64,000 nucleotides of DNA, from the NCBI GenBank assembly GCA_014763715.1, contig JACXUV010000007.1, positions 1 to 64,000 of the forward strand. Reading direction: 5' to 3'. Each line of letters starts with the position of its first letter. Position 1 is the stretch's first letter. The notes beneath the pieces are model-generated. The model saw nothing but the letters and a program-made list of their open reading frames with translations, was not told the origin of the DNA and searched no databases. The DNA is from Rhodobacterales bacterium (GTDB taxonomy: Bacteria; Pseudomonadota; Alphaproteobacteria; Caulobacterales; Hyphomonadaceae). Shown here in pieces: positions 16,627-25,682 of this stretch. A program made the translations under genes and the position numbers.

Positions 16627-17685
16627 ATGACCGCACAGACAAAATCCAATCCCGGCAATTATTTCGAGGATTTCTCGATCGGCATGGAACTGGTCCATGC
16701 CACGCCGCAAACGGTAACCGAGGGCGATATCGCGCTCTATCGCGCGCTGACCGGGAACCGTTACGCCCAGTATTCCTCGGCCGAGTTCGCAAAGGCTGCC
16801 GGCCTGCCAGGCCTCGCCCTTGACCCGATCCATGCTTTCCACGTCGTGTTCGGCAAATCGGTGCCGGATATCTCCCTGAACGCGGTGGCAAACCTCGGCT
16901 ATGCCGATGGCCGCATCCGCCGCCCGATCATGCCCGGTGACACGCTGAACACTGTGTCCGAAGTCATCGGCATGAAGGAGAATTCCAACAAGCGCACAGG
17001 CGTTGTCTGGGTCCGTACGCGTGGCTTCAACCAGAACGGCATAGAGGTCATGTCCTTCGTGCGCTGGGTGATGGTGAACAAGTGGGAAGAGGACGCCGCC
17101 GTGCCGCCCGCCCATGTGCCGGACCTGCTGGCCGCCGTGCCGGGCAGCGAGCTGGAAGGCTTTGCCCCCATGGAGGACTGGGACTTCACGCTCGCCGGTT
17201 CCCCCTATGGCTATGAAGATTACGAGATCGGCGAGAAGATCAATCACGTCGACGGCATGACCGTGGAAGAGGCAGAGCACCAGATCGCGACGCGCCTCTA
17301 CCAGAACACTGCGAAAGTGCACTTCGATGCGCATGGCCAGAAAACCAGCCGGTTCGGCAAGCGCCTCATCTATGGCGGCGTGGTGATCTCTATTGCCCGG
17401 TCGCTGGCCTTCAACGGCCTCGCCAATGCCGGCCAGGTGCTGGCCATCAATGCCGGTACGCATGCAAGCCCGCTGTTCGCTGGCGACACGATCTATGCGT
17501 GGAGCGAAGTGCTGGACAAGGCTGAGCTGTCGGACAAGGCAGGGGCCCTGCGCCTTCGCCTCGTCGCGGTGAAAGACCAGGACCCGGCAGCCTTCGCCTA
17601 CAAGACGGCCGATGGCAAATATGCCGACGGCGTGCTGCTGGACTTCGACTACTGGGCCGCCATTCCGAAGCGGGCCGGACGGTAG
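16627..17685 (+). CDS. mch: mesaconyl-CoA hydratase, MaoC family
   Basis: 352 residues: a double hot-dog MaoC-like hydratase of the length of characterised Mch. The N-terminal half has FEDFSIGMELVHATPQTVTEGDI and IRRPIMPGDTLN (hydratase motif); the C-terminal half has HFDAHGQKTSRFGKRLIYGGVVIS. Mch hydrates mesaconyl-C1-CoA to (2R,3S)-beta-methylmalyl-CoA in the ethylmalonyl-CoA pathway. The neighbouring malyl-CoA-type enzyme would act on a product of this step. It ends head-to-head, with no gap, against the HxlR gene's stop. Confidence 0.9.
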   Translation: MTAQTKSNPGNYFEDFSIGMELVHATPQTVTEGDIALYRALTGNRYAQYSSAEFAKAAGLPGLALDPIHAFHVVFGKSVPDISLNAVANLGYADGRIRRPIMPGDTLNTVSEVIGMKENSNKRTGVVWVRTRGFNQNGIEVMSFVRWVMVNKWEEDAAVPPAHVPDLLAAVPGSELEGFAPMEDWDFTLAGSPYGYEDYEIGEKINHVDGMTVEEAEHQIATRLYQNTAKVHFDAHGQKTSRFGKRLIYGGVVISIARSLAFNGLANAGQVLAINAGTHASPLFAGDTIYAWSEVLDKAELSDKAGALRLRLVAVKDQDPAAFAYKTADGKYADGVLLDFDYWAAIPKRAGR

Positions 17686-18063
17686 TCACGCCCCGGTGGG
17701 CGGCGCCTGTTCTGCCCATATGAGCAAGGCGTCGAGCGCCGGACACAGCGCCTTGCCCCAGTCGGTCAGGCAATACTCCACTTTCGGGGGTACTTGGGGG
17801 TGGACGATCCGGCGAACGATCCCGTCCGCTTCCAGCTTTCTGAGCTGCTGGATCAGCATTTTCTGCGAAATCGCGGGGATCGCGCGTTCCAGGTCTGAGA
17901 ACCGCATCAAGTGCTGGCTGAACAGATGGAACAGGATGATCATTTTCCAGCGGCCCTCCAGCATCCGGAGGGCCGTTTCTACGCCATGGGCAGCGGTTTG
18001 GGGTGTGTAATCAGGGCGCTTACCTTCAGGTAGGTACCCTACTTTTTTGTCCGTACTTGTCAT
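17686..18063 (-). CDS. HxlR-family transcriptional regulator
   Basis: 125 residues. A winged-helix protein of the HxlR type: ALRMLEGRWKMIILFHLF, MRFSDLERAIPAISQKMLIQQLRKLEADGIV and the wing VEYCLTDWGKAL. Members usually sense redox or electrophiles, often by an N-terminal Cys, which is missing here (the only cysteines are at YCLT and LCPA). It is divergent from the SnoaL-like/SDR pair with a 71-base gap, the usual layout for local control of that pair; this is inference from layout. Confidence 0.9.
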   Translation of the reverse strand: MTSTDKKVGYLPEGKRPDYTPQTAAHGVETALRMLEGRWKMIILFHLFSQHLMRFSDLERAIPAISQKMLIQQLRKLEADGIVRRIVHPQVPPKVEYCLTDWGKALCPALDALLIWAEQAPPTGA

Positions 18064-18134
18064 TCTCTCGGGTTAAATCGATATCGGCGGTCCCGCAAGG
18101 CAGTTCATTCCGGACTGCACAAGGAGATGTTCCG

Positions 18135-18464
18135 ATGCCACTAGATCTTCCCGCGCCCGTGCGCCGCTACTTCGAGGCCGAACGGGCCGACGATACGAAC
18201 CATATGGGCGATTTCTTCGCCACCGATGCAACCGTTACCGACGAACGCCGGACTCATACCGGACTGGAAGCGATCCGGGCCTGGAAACAGGAAAGCAAGG
18301 CAGCGACGTCCTATCAGGTGACGCCGCTAAAGGCGGAGCAGGTTGAGGGGCGGTTTGTCGTGACCGGCCGGGTTGAGGGCAATTTTCCCGGCAGCCCTGT
18401 GAACCTCCGCTATTTCTTCCGTCTTTCCGATGACCGCATCATGTCGCTGGAGATCCGCCTGTGA
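18135..18464 (+). CDS. NTF2-like/SnoaL-like protein
   Basis: 109 residues. Starts [20 protein letters not shown], the first helix of the NTF2-like fold, then [25 protein letters not shown], typical of SnoaL-like proteins, which often act with short-chain dehydrogenases. An excellent AAGGAG at 18121-18126 lies eight bases before the ATG. GTGA overlap with the SDR indicates coupled translation. Substrate unknown. Confidence 0.84.
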   Translation: MPLDLPAPVRRYFEAERADDTNHMGDFFATDATVTDERRTHTGLEAIRAWKQESKAATSYQVTPLKAEQVEGRFVVTGRVEGNFPGSPVNLRYFFRLSDDRIMSLEIRL

Positions 18465-19243
18465 CGTACGAACTTGGTCTGAACGGGCGCCGGGCCCTTG
18501 TGACGGGCGGAACAAAAGGCGCGGGACGTGCGGTCGTTGCGGCGCTGGCAGATCTGGGCGCAGATGTGCTGACCACAGCCCGTAGCTCGGCCTCCGGTCT
18601 GCCGGACGGGGTACGCTTCGTCATGGCTGACCTGACGACACCGGAAGGCTGCGCCCATGTTGCCACGGAAGTGACGGCCCGCATGGGCGGTGTGGATGTC
18701 ATCGTGCATGTCGTGGGCGGATCAAGCGCCCCGGCTGGGGGCTTCGCTGCACAGGATGAAGATGTGTGGCAGAAGGAGCTGAATCTGAATCTGCTGCCCG
18801 CCGTCCGGCTCGATCGGGCGCTGTTACCGGGAATGATCGCGCAGGGCAGCGGCGTGATCATCCATATCAGTTCCATACAGCGCCTGATGCCCCTGCCGGA
18901 AGCGACAACGGCCTATGCGGCCGCAAAAGCTGCGCTTTCCGCCTATAGCAAGAGCCTGTCCAAAGAAGTCGGACCGAAGGGGGTACGTGTGATGCGGGTG
19001 TCGCCCGGCTGGATCGAAACAGATGCCGCCATCGCCCTGGTCGAGCGGATCGCCCGCGAGGATGGCAGCGACTACAACACGGCCCAGGATAAGCTGATGG
19101 CCTCGCTGGGGGGCATCCCGCTTGGCCGGCCAGCGAAGCCGGAGGAGGTTGCAGACCTCGTTGTGTTCCTGGCCTCGGCGCGTGCCTCTGCCATTGCGGG
19201 CGCCGAATACCTGATCGATGGCGGGACGGTGCCGACCGTTTGA
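18461..19243 (+). CDS. short-chain dehydrogenase/reductase
   Basis: 260 residues starting at GTG 18461 within the upstream stop. The Rossmann motif [16 protein letters not shown], the catalytic Ser in HISSIQ and the YAAAK Tyr/Lys pair are all present, so it should be active with NAD(P)H. It ends with DGGTVPTV. It pairs with the SnoaL-like protein and is probably controlled by the divergent HxlR regulator; a xenobiotic or quinone response is plausible but unproven. Confidence 0.9.
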   Translation: MTYELGLNGRRALVTGGTKGAGRAVVAALADLGADVLTTARSSASGLPDGVRFVMADLTTPEGCAHVATEVTARMGGVDVIVHVVGGSSAPAGGFAAQDEDVWQKELNLNLLPAVRLDRALLPGMIAQGSGVIIHISSIQRLMPLPEATTAYAAAKAALSAYSKSLSKEVGPKGVRVMRVSPGWIETDAAIALVERIAREDGSDYNTAQDKLMASLGGIPLGRPAKPEEVADLVVFLASARASAIAGAEYLIDGGTVPTV

Positions 19244-19285
19244 TACGAATTCCGGCACTGGGAACTATCGGCGGGCAGGTGCCTT

Positions 19286-19297
19286 GCCTATATAGGC
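19286..19297. promoter_or_regulatory. perfect palindrome containing a TATATA box
   Basis: GCCTATATAGGC, 12-bp perfect palindrome, four bases before the ATG at 19302. TATATA at 19289-19294 ends seven bases before that ATG, which would place a transcript start at the start codon if it is a -10 box. No convincing -35 is seen. Confidence 0.35.
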
Positions 19298-19301
19298 CGG
19301 C

Positions 19302-19718
19302 ATGAGCGGGTATGGCCCTTTTGACGGATTTACGATGGTGGCCATCGCGCTTGCGGTGATCCTGTCCAGTCTTGTCAGCCTGATCGGCACATCGTCGCGC
19401 AAGCGGAACATCGCGCTGGGTGAGGCGCAGGTGGGCGATCTTGCCGAAATGACCGGCATTCGTGATCCGAAACGCCTTCAGGAAGTCTTCGGCCCGCCGG
19501 ACATGGGCCGTGTGTGGCGCAGCGTGACGCTGCTGGATGTGCGCCGCGCGCGGACGCCGGAAGGCTGGCTGATGTCATCGGACCTCGTAGACTATGCCTG
19601 TATCGCCGCGGCGGTTCTGGCGCTGCTGGTTCCGTTCAGGCTGATGCCGGGTTTCCTGCTGGTGGCGCTCGGCATTCAGGTGGCAGGCTGGATCGTCTCG
19701 ACGCGGCTGCCGCGATAG
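19302..19718 (+). CDS. membrane protein of unknown function
   Basis: 138 residues. One hydrophobic segment at about 11-29 (MVAIALAVILSSLVSLIG), a soluble middle (GEAQVGDLAEMTGIRDPKRLQEVFGPPDMGRVWRSV), then one or two segments at about 95-132. No Shine-Dalgarno precedes the ATG, which fits a leaderless transcript from the adjacent TATATA. Family not recognised. dapF follows after 50 bases. Confidence 0.6.
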   Translation: MSGYGPFDGFTMVAIALAVILSSLVSLIGTSSRKRNIALGEAQVGDLAEMTGIRDPKRLQEVFGPPDMGRVWRSVTLLDVRRARTPEGWLMSSDLVDYACIAAAVLALLVPFRLMPGFLLVALGIQVAGWIVSTRLPR

Positions 19719-19768
19719 GGCAATAGAGCCCGCTACGTCGAAACCCGAAACCGGACAGGACATCGCGC

Positions 19769-20578
19769 ATGAAAATCTGGAAGATGAACGGGGCCGGCAA
19801 CGCGTTTGCCATTTTCGATGCCCGCTCCGTGCCGTTCTCTCCGACGGCGGACCAGGTGCGCCAGCTGGCTGAAGAGATGAAGGCCGATCAGGTGATCGCG
19901 CTGGAACGGGATGCCACGCGTGATGTGTTCATGCGCATCTGGAACATGGATGGCACCGAGGTTTCCGCCTGTGGCAATGCCAGCCGCTGTGTCGGCCGCC
20001 TCCTGCTGGACGAGACCGGCAAGGACCGGATCACCATCCAGACCGAGGCCGACATGCTGCGCGCCTTCCGCGCAGAGGACGGCCTGATCACGGTGGACAT
20101 GGGCTCGCCCCTGATGGGCTGGGAAGACATTCCGCTGTCGGAAAAGATGGATGTACGCGGCGTGGATCTGAAGATCGGGCCAATCGACAACCCCATCCTG
20201 TCGCGCCCTGCAGTCGTCTCCATGGGCAATCCGCACGCGGTGTTTTTCGTGTCCGATGTGGACGCTTATGACATTCCGGCGCTGGGCCCGCTGGTGGAGT
20301 GGCATCCGCTGTTCCCGGAAGGCACGAATGTCGGCTTTGCGCAGGTGATCGACCGGCAGACCATCCGCTTGCGTGTCTGGGAACGCGGGGCAGGGCTGAC
20401 CAAGGCCTGCGGCACGGGCGCCTGCGCGGCGCTCGTCTGTGCGGCCCGGGCAAAGCTTACAGAGCGGACGGCGAAGCTGATCCTCGATGGCGGGGAGTTG
20501 CTGATCGAATGGCGCGAAAGCGACGACCGCGTCTACATGACCGGCCCGGTCGAACTGGAATTCGAAACTGAGATCTGA
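19769..20578 (+). CDS. dapF: diaminopimelate epimerase
   Basis: 269 residues. Converts LL- to meso-diaminopimelate for peptidoglycan and lysine. The two catalytic cysteines are in VSACGNASRC and TKACGTGACAAL; the N-terminal MKIWKMNGAGNAFAIFDAR and MGNPHAVFF are also conserved. The usual SxCGNGxR reads ACGNASR here, a conservative Gly-to-Ala change. It opens a block (dapF-mtaB-ftsY) common in alphaproteobacteria. Confidence 0.95.
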   Translation: MKIWKMNGAGNAFAIFDARSVPFSPTADQVRQLAEEMKADQVIALERDATRDVFMRIWNMDGTEVSACGNASRCVGRLLLDETGKDRITIQTEADMLRAFRAEDGLITVDMGSPLMGWEDIPLSEKMDVRGVDLKIGPIDNPILSRPAVVSMGNPHAVFFVSDVDAYDIPALGPLVEWHPLFPEGTNVGFAQVIDRQTIRLRVWERGAGLTKACGTGACAALVCAARAKLTERTAKLILDGGELLIEWRESDDRVYMTGPVELEFETEI

Positions 20579-20583
20579 GGCAG

Positions 20584-21024
20584 TCAGCTCCGGCGCCAAA
20601 TCATCCGCACATCAGGCGTTTTTTCCTCGTTTCGCCCTCCATCCGTAAATTCGACTTCATCGAAATGGAACCGGGCATAGAATGCGCGTGCGGTGGTATT
20701 GCGTTGGAACGTCCAGAGTTGAAGGCTGTTGGAAGCCGCTTGGACCTGATGCAGCAATTGTGAGCCGACACGGCCACGCCACGCGTCCGGGGCCACATAA
20801 AGATGGTGCAGCCAACCGTCTGTGTATGCAGCGAACCCAGCCATCTGGCCCAACTTGTCGGCAACGATTACGGTCTGGCTGGGCAATACCTGGTCGCGGA
20901 AGAATTCGAGGACTTCATCCGGTGAATGGATGACAGGCAGCCAAGGCATTGCGACTTCACGTGAAGCCCTGTGAAGCCTTGCAATGGCCGGCGCATCTGA
21001 AATGGACGCTTCTCTCAACACCAA
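20584..21024 (-). CDS. GNAT family N-acetyltransferase
   Basis: About 146 residues. The GNAT fold begins VLREASISDAPAIARLHRASR; the acetyl-CoA-binding segment is HHLYVAPDAWRGRVGSQLLHQV, and ARAFYARFHFDEVEF is the usual fourth motif. Target unknown. Start is uncertain: a GTG at 21084 gives 166 residues but lacks a ribosome site, while TTG 21024 (or GTG 21021) follows GAGG at 21033-21036 with good spacing and starts at the domain boundary. It is a minus-strand insertion between dapF and mtaB, and its base composition looks somewhat less GC-rich than its neighbours. Confidence 0.78.
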   Translation of the reverse strand: MVLREASISDAPAIARLHRASREVAMPWLPVIHSPDEVLEFFRDQVLPSQTVIVADKLGQMAGFAAYTDGWLHHLYVAPDAWRGRVGSQLLHQVQAASNSLQLWTFQRNTTARAFYARFHFDEVEFTDGGRNEEKTPDVRMIWRRS

Positions 21025-21146
21025 CGAATTTGCCTCGCTTGATCTGGCAATATTGTAGCCTCTTAGTGTGCTTCCTCGACCCACTAACTGGTCGAATATC
21101 TTGATTCCCGTTCCATCTGGCGCGATGTGCGCTGCACGAGTTCGCC

Positions 21147-22424
21147 ATGACAGACCCGAAACCGCCTTCCAGCCCGACGCTGATTACGCTCGGATGCCGC
21201 CTCAACTCCTATGAGTCCGAGGTGATGCGCAGCCATGCGGTGGAGGCCGGGCTGCAGGATGCGGTGATCGTGAACACCTGCGCGGTGACGGGGGAGGCGG
21301 TGCGCTCCGCGCGTCAGGCCATTCGCCGCGCGGCAAAGGAGCATCCGGGCGCGCCCATTCTGGTGACGGGCTGCGCCGCGCAGATCGACCCCGACATGTT
21401 CGCGAAGATGCCGGAAGTCACTCGCGTCATCGGCAATCATGAGAAGATGAAGGCCGAGACCTGGAAACCGGTGGATCTGCTGGGCGGGCATGAGAAAGTT
21501 CGCGTCAACGACATAATGTCGGTGAAGGAGACGGCCGCCCATCTGATCGACGGCATGGACGGGCGCGCACGGGCCTATGTTCAGGTCCAGAATGGATGCG
21601 ACCACCGCTGCACTTTCTGCATCATCCCCTATGGCCGCGGGAATTCCCGCTCCGTGCCGGCGGGCGAAGTGGTGGAACAGGTGCGCCGTCTCGTGGAGAC
21701 GGGCCATTATGAAGTCGTGCTGACGGGCGTGGACCTGACGAGCTGGGGCGCAGACCTTCCGGGCACGCCGCAGCTTGGCAATCTGGTCCAGCGTATCCTG
21801 AAACTGGTGCCGGAGCTGAAACAGCTGCGCATTTCCTCCATCGACGCCATCGAGATCGACGATGCCTTGTTCGAGGTTATGGCTGAGCCGCGCCTCGCAC
21901 CCTTCATGCACCTCTCGCTGCAGCATGGGGACAATCTGATCCTGAAGCGGATGAAGCGACGCCATTCCCGTGACGATGCGATTGCGCTGGCGGAGAAGCT
22001 GCGCACTCTGCGTCCGGATATTGCGCTTGGCGCCGACATCATCGCTGGGTTTCCAACGGAGACTGAGGCGCATTTCGAGAATTCGGTCCGCCTCGTGGAA
22101 GACTGCGGCCTCGCCTTTCTGCATGTCTTTCCCTACAGCCCGCGTCCCGGCACCCCTGCCGCGCGCATGCCGCAACTGGACAAGGCCGTCGTGAAGGAGC
22201 GGGCGGCACGCTTGCGTGAAACGGGCGAAAACGCCCTCAAAACCCACTTTTCGCGCCATATTGGCGAAATCCGGGAGGCTCTGGTCGAGCGGGGGACATC
22301 TGCGCGCCTGCCGGATTTCACCCCGGTGAAACTGTCACACGACCCCGGCCAAGCTGGACGCCCGGTGCGTGCCCATATAACCGGGCATGACGGCAGGCAG
22401 CTGATCGGAGAAATAGAAGAATGA
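21147..22424 (+). CDS. mtaB: tRNA (N6-threonylcarbamoyladenosine37-C2) methylthiotransferase
   Basis: 425 residues, radical-SAM methylthiotransferase. The N-terminal cluster domain has Cys in LGCRLNSYES, NTCAV and TGCAAQ; the radical-SAM cluster is CDHRCTFCIIPYGRG (CxxxCxxC). MtaB makes ms2t6A37 in tRNAs reading ANN codons. The sequence NTCAVTGEAVRSARQ favours MtaB over MiaB or RimO. It overlaps ftsY by ATGA. Confidence 0.92.
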   Translation: MTDPKPPSSPTLITLGCRLNSYESEVMRSHAVEAGLQDAVIVNTCAVTGEAVRSARQAIRRAAKEHPGAPILVTGCAAQIDPDMFAKMPEVTRVIGNHEKMKAETWKPVDLLGGHEKVRVNDIMSVKETAAHLIDGMDGRARAYVQVQNGCDHRCTFCIIPYGRGNSRSVPAGEVVEQVRRLVETGHYEVVLTGVDLTSWGADLPGTPQLGNLVQRILKLVPELKQLRISSIDAIEIDDALFEVMAEPRLAPFMHLSLQHGDNLILKRMKRRHSRDDAIALAEKLRTLRPDIALGADIIAGFPTETEAHFENSVRLVEDCGLAFLHVFPYSPRPGTPAARMPQLDKAVVKERAARLRETGENALKTHFSRHIGEIREALVERGTSARLPDFTPVKLSHDPGQAGRPVRAHITGHDGRQLIGEIEE

Positions 22425-23806
22425 TCCTCTGGTTCGGGAAGAAAAAGAAAAAAGACGAACTGAAGGCTGCCGGCGCGGAGATGGCCGCGCCTGAGCTGTC
22501 GGCGGAGGAACTTGCCGCGAAAGAAGCCGCTGAGGCCGAAGCGGCAAAGGCGGCTGCCGAAAAGGAAGAGATCGAGCGGATCGTTGCCGAGGCCAACAAG
22601 GCCTGGGAAGAGCGTCAGGCCCGCGAAGCCGCAGAGGCTGCCGCAGAGGCCCAACGTCTGGAAGAAGAGGCCCGCCGCGCGGAAGAGGCGGCGGCTGCGG
22701 CCGGCGCCGAAGAAGCGGCCCGTCTTGCCGAAGAGGCTGAAAAGGCCCGCAAGGCGCGCGAAGAGCGCGAGGCCCAGAAGGCCAAAGCCGAAGCCGAACT
22801 GAAACTGCTGGCAGACCGGCGCGAGGCAGAGCGTCTGCGCGCCGAGGCCGAGGCTGCGGCCCGCGCGGCCATGGAGGCGGAGGCCAATAATCCGGGCTTT
22901 GTCGCCAAGCTGGGGCAGGGCCTCGCGCGGTCTTCCTCCCGCCTGACCGAAGGACTCGCCGCGCTCGGCCGCCGAAAGCTGGACGATGACACGCTGGAAG
23001 AGCTGGAAGACCTGCTGATCGCGTCGGACCTTGGCGCAAAGGTCGCCGCGCGTGTGGCCGGCAATCTGTCGAAAGAGCGTTTCGACAAGGAAATCAGCCC
23101 CGAAGAGATCAAACTGGCCCTCGCCAGCGAAATCACGGACGTGCTGAAACCGCGCGAAAAGATCGTGGATTTCTCGGAAGGCACGCGCCCGCGCATCGTA
23201 CTGTTCGTGGGCGTCAACGGCTCCGGCAAGACGACGACGATTGGCAAGATTGCCTCGAAACTGAAAGAACAGGGCGCCAGGGCCCTCCTCGTGGCGGGCG
23301 ATACGTTCCGGGCCGCAGCTATTGAGCAGCTGACCGTGTGGGGCGAGCGGGCGGGAATCCCGGTCATGTCGAAGCCGACAGGCGCCGATGCGGCTGGCCT
23401 TGTTTATGAGGCTATCGAAAAGGCGAAGGCGGAAGATCTGGACCTTGTCCTGATCGACACGGCCGGCCGCCTGCAGAACAAATCGGAGCTGATGGCGGAG
23501 CTTGAGAAAGTCGTCCGCGTTATCAAGAAGCTGGACCCGACGGCACCGCACGATGTGATCCTCGTGCTGGATGCGACAGTCGGCCAGAACGCGCTCAGCC
23601 AGGTCGAAGCCTTCCGCAATACGGCGGGTGTGACAGGGCTCGTCATGACCAAGCTGGACGGAACGGCCAAAGGCGGCGTGCTGGTGGCGATAGCCGAGGC
23701 GTATGACCTGCCGATCCATTTCATCGGCATCGGTGAAAAGGCAGAAGACCTCCGCCCATTCAGTGCGGAGGCCTTCTCGAAAGCCCTCGTCGGTGTAACG
23801 GCCTGA
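22421..23806 (+). CDS. ftsY: signal recognition particle receptor FtsY
   Basis: 461 residues. Residues about 1-155 are an unusually long Ala/Glu/Arg/Lys-rich, coiled-coil-like segment; the start MILWFGKKKKK is a membrane-binding motif. The NG GTPase domain follows: P-loop GVNGSGKTTT (about 264-273), DTAGRLQNKSELM, TKLDGTAKGG and GIGEKAEDLRPF. FtsY docks SRP-ribosome complexes at the inner membrane. It is co-translated with mtaB. Confidence 0.96.
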   Translation: MILWFGKKKKKDELKAAGAEMAAPELSAEELAAKEAAEAEAAKAAAEKEEIERIVAEANKAWEERQAREAAEAAAEAQRLEEEARRAEEAAAAAGAEEAARLAEEAEKARKAREEREAQKAKAEAELKLLADRREAERLRAEAEAAARAAMEAEANNPGFVAKLGQGLARSSSRLTEGLAALGRRKLDDDTLEELEDLLIASDLGAKVAARVAGNLSKERFDKEISPEEIKLALASEITDVLKPREKIVDFSEGTRPRIVLFVGVNGSGKTTTIGKIASKLKEQGARALLVAGDTFRAAAIEQLTVWGERAGIPVMSKPTGADAAGLVYEAIEKAKAEDLDLVLIDTAGRLQNKSELMAELEKVVRVIKKLDPTAPHDVILVLDATVGQNALSQVEAFRNTAGVTGLVMTKLDGTAKGGVLVAIAEAYDLPIHFIGIGEKAEDLRPFSAEAFSKALVGVTA

Positions 23807-23808
23807 GC

Positions 23809-25548
23809 CTATTCGGCGGCGATCGCAGATGAGCTGAGGTACTGCGCGCCCCGCACCATCCGGCCGGGTTTTGCGCCGGTCGGTTCTCCGTCACGATGGG
23901 TGATCTCGCCTTTCAGGATTGTCGCCGTATAGCCGGAGGCGCGCTGCATCAGGCGGCGTCCGCCTGCGGGCAGGTCATATTGCACGTCCGGCAGGTGCAG
24001 CTTCAGGTTCAGAAGGTCGATGACGTTGAGGTCCGCGCGGTAGCCGGGTGCGATCACGCCGCGATCGTGCAGGCCCATCCATGCGGCCGTGTCATGCGTC
24101 TGACGGCGGACGAGATATTCCAGTGGCAGTTTCGGGCCGCGCGTCCGGTCCCGCACCCAATGCGTCAGCATGGTGGTGGTGAAGGACCCGTCGCAGATCA
24201 TGCCGACATGCGCCCCGCCATCCGACAGGCCGGGAAGGGTAGCCGGGCTTTCCATCATGGCGCGGATCGGTTCGAGGGAGCCTTGCGCATAATTGAGGAA
24301 CGGCAGGTAGAGCACGCCATGCCCGTCGCGCTCCAGCATCAGGTCTAGGGCAAGTTTCTCAGGGCTGACGCGCCGTGCCTCGGCCATGTGTTCCAGCGTG
24401 CTTTCCGGGCCGGGTTCATAATTCACCGGATCGGTCAGCTGGAACATCTTGCCGAAGCTGCGCAGCATCACCTTCAGGAACGGATTGTCCGTTGCCGGTT
24501 CTTCCGACAGCAGCTTGGCCTGGAAGGCCGGATCGCGCAGGGCCGTAACCCGTTCGGCCAGCGGAAGGCTGGCAATCGCGGCATAGGATGGATGGGCGCT
24601 GAACGGGTTCATGGTCAGCTCCAGGCCCAGCAGTACGCCGACAGGGCGGGGCGCGACCTGTGCCCGCATCGGCAGGCCGTCATTCATCGCCGTTTCGATC
24701 GCCCCAAGCAGGGCGCGCCAGCCTTCGGGTGCGACATCTGCCTGCGCCAGCGAAACAGACAGCGGCCGGCCGGATGCCTCGACGATCCGGCGCAGCATGG
24801 CCGCTTCCTTTTGCGGATCGTTGAAGTCCGACACGAATTGCAGAACGCCGCGGCCCGCTTCCTTCAGGCCCTCTGCGATGCCGATCAGTTCGGCTTCGCT
24901 GGCCGTCAGGGTCGGGGTGGGCTGACCGTCCGATGTGCGGTGGTTCAATGTGCGGGACGTGGAGAAGCCGAGGGCACCGGCCAGCACGGCCTCTTTCGCC
25001 ATCTGTTTCATGGCGGCGATGTCTTCGGCGGTCGCATCCTCCCGATTGGCGCCGCGCTCCCCCATGACATAGACGCGCAGGGCCGCATGGGGCAGCTGCG
25101 CGCCGATATCGGTGTCGAACTGGCGGCTCGACAGGAAATCCAGATAGTCCGGGAAGCTCTCCCAGCTCCATGGCAGGCCTTCGGACAGAACGGGGAAGGG
25201 GATATCCTCCACCCCCTCCATCAGGCGGATCAGCCGGTCATGGTCTTCAGGCCGGCAAGGTGCGAAGCCGACACCGCAATTGCCCATGATCACGGTCGTA
25301 CAGCCATGCAGGGAAGACGGGCTGATGGCGCCGCCCCAGGTCGCCTGTCCGTCATAATGGGTATGAATGTCGACAAAACCAGGCGTCACGATCTGGCCGC
25401 GCGCATCGATCTCCTCGATGCCCTTGCCGGAAACCTTGCCAACCGCCGTGATCTGGCCGCCGGAGACGGCCACATCGCCCTCGAAAGGCTCCGCTCCAGT
25501 GCCGTCGACAATTGTCCCGCCGCGGATAATCAGGTCGCTGGTTGCCAT
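23809..25548 (-). CDS. D-aminoacylase/N-acyl-D-amino-acid deacylase-like amidohydrolase
   Basis: 579 residues. The composite beta-sandwich start [17 protein letters not shown] leads to the metal motif [30 protein letters not shown] (Cys/His typical of D-aminoacylases), and the C-terminal [12 protein letters not shown] and [10 protein letters not shown]. It hydrolyses N-acyl-D-amino acids or related amides in family members; the exact substrate is unknown. It is inserted on the minus strand between ftsY and ispZ and is adjacent and divergent to an EamA transporter. Confidence 0.87.
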   Translation of the reverse strand: MATSDLIIRGGTIVDGTGAEPFEGDVAVSGGQITAVGKVSGKGIEEIDARGQIVTPGFVDIHTHYDGQATWGGAISPSSLHGCTTVIMGNCGVGFAPCRPEDHDRLIRLMEGVEDIPFPVLSEGLPWSWESFPDYLDFLSSRQFDTDIGAQLPHAALRVYVMGERGANREDATAEDIAAMKQMAKEAVLAGALGFSTSRTLNHRTSDGQPTPTLTASEAELIGIAEGLKEAGRGVLQFVSDFNDPQKEAAMLRRIVEASGRPLSVSLAQADVAPEGWRALLGAIETAMNDGLPMRAQVAPRPVGVLLGLELTMNPFSAHPSYAAIASLPLAERVTALRDPAFQAKLLSEEPATDNPFLKVMLRSFGKMFQLTDPVNYEPGPESTLEHMAEARRVSPEKLALDLMLERDGHGVLYLPFLNYAQGSLEPIRAMMESPATLPGLSDGGAHVGMICDGSFTTTMLTHWVRDRTRGPKLPLEYLVRRQTHDTAAWMGLHDRGVIAPGYRADLNVIDLLNLKLHLPDVQYDLPAGGRRLMQRASGYTATILKGEITHRDGEPTGAKPGRMVRGAQYLSSSAIAAE

Positions 25549-25682
25549 GGTTTCCTCCTTTATACTTTTGCCAAGGATGCCAGACAGGCGGAGGCGGTAA
25601 AAGCCTGACCGCGCGTCAGCAGTTTAAAGGGTTCGGAAACTCAGGCATGAGACGGGCCGTCCTGACGCCTCCCGGGAACTCC

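Noticed and set aside
22133-23719. 528-residue frame antisense to ftsY
   Set aside because: Its low-complexity part mirrors the Ala/Glu repeats of FtsY; no independent signal.
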